Shown here piece after piece: positions 63,230 to 64,000 of a stretch of 64,000 nt of DNA; the stretch's first letter is position 1; each line of letters opens with the position of its first letter. The stretch comes from Streptococcus mitis B6. GTDB taxonomy: Bacteria > Bacillota > Bacilli > Lactobacillales > Streptococcaceae. A program made the position numbers and the translations under genes. The stretch spans positions 1,550,001 through 1,614,000 of the forward strand of contig NC_013853.1 in the NCBI RefSeq assembly GCF_000027165.1. Reading direction: 5' to 3'. The notes below the pieces were generated by a model. It ran no database searches. It saw nothing but the letters and a program-made list of their open reading frames with translations, and was not told the origin of the DNA.

Positions 63230-63266
63230 GTGGTTTTGGCGGTAATTAAAGATTTTTACCTCCCAC
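63230..63266 (-). promoter_or_regulatory. Hairpin motif before rplK (candidate L1 site)
   Basis: The minus strand begins GTGGGAGGTAAAAATC, contains ATTACCGCC and ends AACCAC; GTGG pairs with CCAC and GGT with ACC. It overlaps the region just before the ribosome site and matches the motif before rplA. Confidence 0.5.
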
Positions 63267-63291
63267 AAGTATGCTTTTCACATACCCATCT

Positions 63292-63319
63292 ATTATACAC
63301 TATTTATCTAGAATTGCAA
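63292..63319 (-). promoter_or_regulatory. Promoter of rplK-rplA
   Basis: The minus strand carries TTGCAA (63314-63319), a 16-bp spacer and TATAAT (63292-63297). Confidence 0.7.
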
Positions 63320-63336
63320 GAGAAAAGTTTATTTTT

Positions 63337-63453
63337 TATACTCAATGAAAATAAAAGAGCAAACTAGGAAGCTAGCCGCAGGCTGCTCAAAACACTGTTT
63401 TGAGGTTGCAGATGGAAGCCGACGTGGTTTGAAGAGATTTTCGAAGAGTATTA
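63337..63453 (+). repeat. BOX element 5 (boxA-partial boxB-boxC)
   Basis: boxA (TATACTCAATGAAAATAAAA), a shortened boxB (AAAACACTGTTTTGAGG) and boxC ending TTCGAAGAGTATTA. Its last bases provide the ldcB stop codon. Confidence 0.9.
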
Positions 63454-64000
63454 ATCGACGTAATCTCCGCCTTCAAATCCATAGTATTCTTCCAAACTGA
63501 GACCACTCTCAGCAATTTCTTTTGCTTCTTTTCCGACATAACGAAGGTGCCATTCTTCAGGCATATAGCCGGTTTCTTTTTCCTTACCTTTGAGATAACG
63601 GACAACAAAGCCATAATCAGCTGCATGGTCCAAAAGCCATTGAGCCGCTTTTTTTTCTGTTACCAATTCTCCATTTGTACTGATCACATCAAAGGCCAAG
63701 CCTGTCTGGTGTTCGCTATAGCCAGGTCGGGCAGAGTAACGGTCAGCTGCTGCCTTCCCATCTTGGTTGACATAATCTTGATAGAGCTTGGTCTGAGTTT
63801 CATAACTTCTAAAACCACTGTAATGATCACTAATCGGGAAACCTGCCTCTTGCATCGCTTTGATGAGTTTGAGCAACTCAGCCTTGGCTGTTGGATTTTC
63901 CCCTGGATTGTAGTCTTTTGACAATGGATAGTGTTTATTGGCTACGATGATTTCATCGTATTTCCCTTGAATACTGTAGTAGTCTCCTTTATTGACCACT
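63451..64000 (-). CDS. ldcB: L,D-carboxypeptidase LdcB/DacB, 5' end outside window
   Basis: VanY-type zinc peptidase that trims the terminal D-Ala from peptidoglycan tetrapeptides. About 183 C-terminal residues are present; the signal peptide and N-terminus lie beyond base 64000, and the frame is open to the window edge. Zinc-site motifs are intact: SGFRSYETQ, YSEHQTGLAFDV (His and Asp) and EWHLRYV (His). The stop codon lies in the end of BOX element 5. Confidence 0.9.
   Translation of the reverse strand, partial: VVNKGDYYSIQGKYDEIIVANKHYPLSKDYNPGENPTAKAELLKLIKAMQEAGFPISDHYSGFRSYETQTKLYQDYVNQDGKAAADRYSARPGYSEHQTGLAFDVISTNGELVTEKKAAQWLLDHAADYGFVVRYLKGKEKETGYMPEEWHLRYVGKEAKEIAESGLSLEEYYGFEGGDYVD

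Overview
The window looks like a chromosome segment of a mitis-group Streptococcus (S. mitis, S. pseudopneumoniae, S. oralis or an atypical S. pneumoniae relative). The evidence is low-GC pneumococcus-like genes, YSIRK/LPXTG wall proteins, a choline-binding lysozyme (LytC), five BOX repeats, an IS1167-like element, and a block in essentially the pneumococcal order from yaaA/def/caxP/mntE through cca-dapB-degV-glmM-cdaA-whiA-clpX-folA-dpr-lytC-tpiA-metA-apt. From memory of pneumococcal gene order, rplK-rplA and ldcB should lie elsewhere, so the right end (61.4-64 kb) appears to be a rearrangement relative to that species. No search was run; species assignment is inference.

Layout. 1-3.7 kb: the 5' part of a collagen-like surface protein gene (pclA-like), divergent from an Mga-type regulator. 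3.7-32 kb: an adhesion and glycan-degradation island. Three giant YSIRK/LPXTG enzymes (a BgaA-type GH2 beta-galactosidase; a protein carrying both GH20 and GH84 hexosaminidase domains; and a GH101 O-glycanase with an N-terminal S1 trypsin-like protease domain) lie between two 93% identical yaaA copies in direct orientation. An IS1167-like and an IS110-family element separate the first two giants. Each giant has a CcpA-type cre site in its leader. Together they could strip galactose, GlcNAc, core-1 O-glycans and possibly the protein backbone from host mucins and glycoproteins.

32-38.6 kb: small and large unknown membrane proteins, a deformylase paralogue, and a metal-export pair: a P-type ATPase behind a yybP-ykoY Mn riboswitch and the divergent MntE exporter. 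38.6-48.2 kb: ABC-F protein, Cca, DapB, DegV, a frameshifted DUF1149 gene, GlmM, the c-di-AMP pair CdaA/CdaR, and a ferredoxin-NADP reductase. 48.3-48.7 kb: an apparent Fst-like type I toxin-antitoxin locus not called by ordinary ORF finding. It has a short hydrophobic peptide gene, a convergent small RNA with a near-consensus promoter, and a 17-nt direct repeat that makes the RNA antisense to the toxin start codon; a BOX element has inserted in the toxin reading frame.

48.8-60.5 kb: rapZ-yvcK-whiA, ridA, engB-clpX-smORF-folA (FolA carries Leu100, the substitution linked to trimethoprim resistance), dpr, lytC, tpiA, dnaD-like, metA and apt. 60.6-64 kb: a methyltransferase, an unexplained intergenic stretch, rplA and rplK each preceded by the same hairpin motif (candidate L1 autoregulation), and the 3' part of ldcB. 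Two BOX elements supply the stop codon of the adjacent gene.
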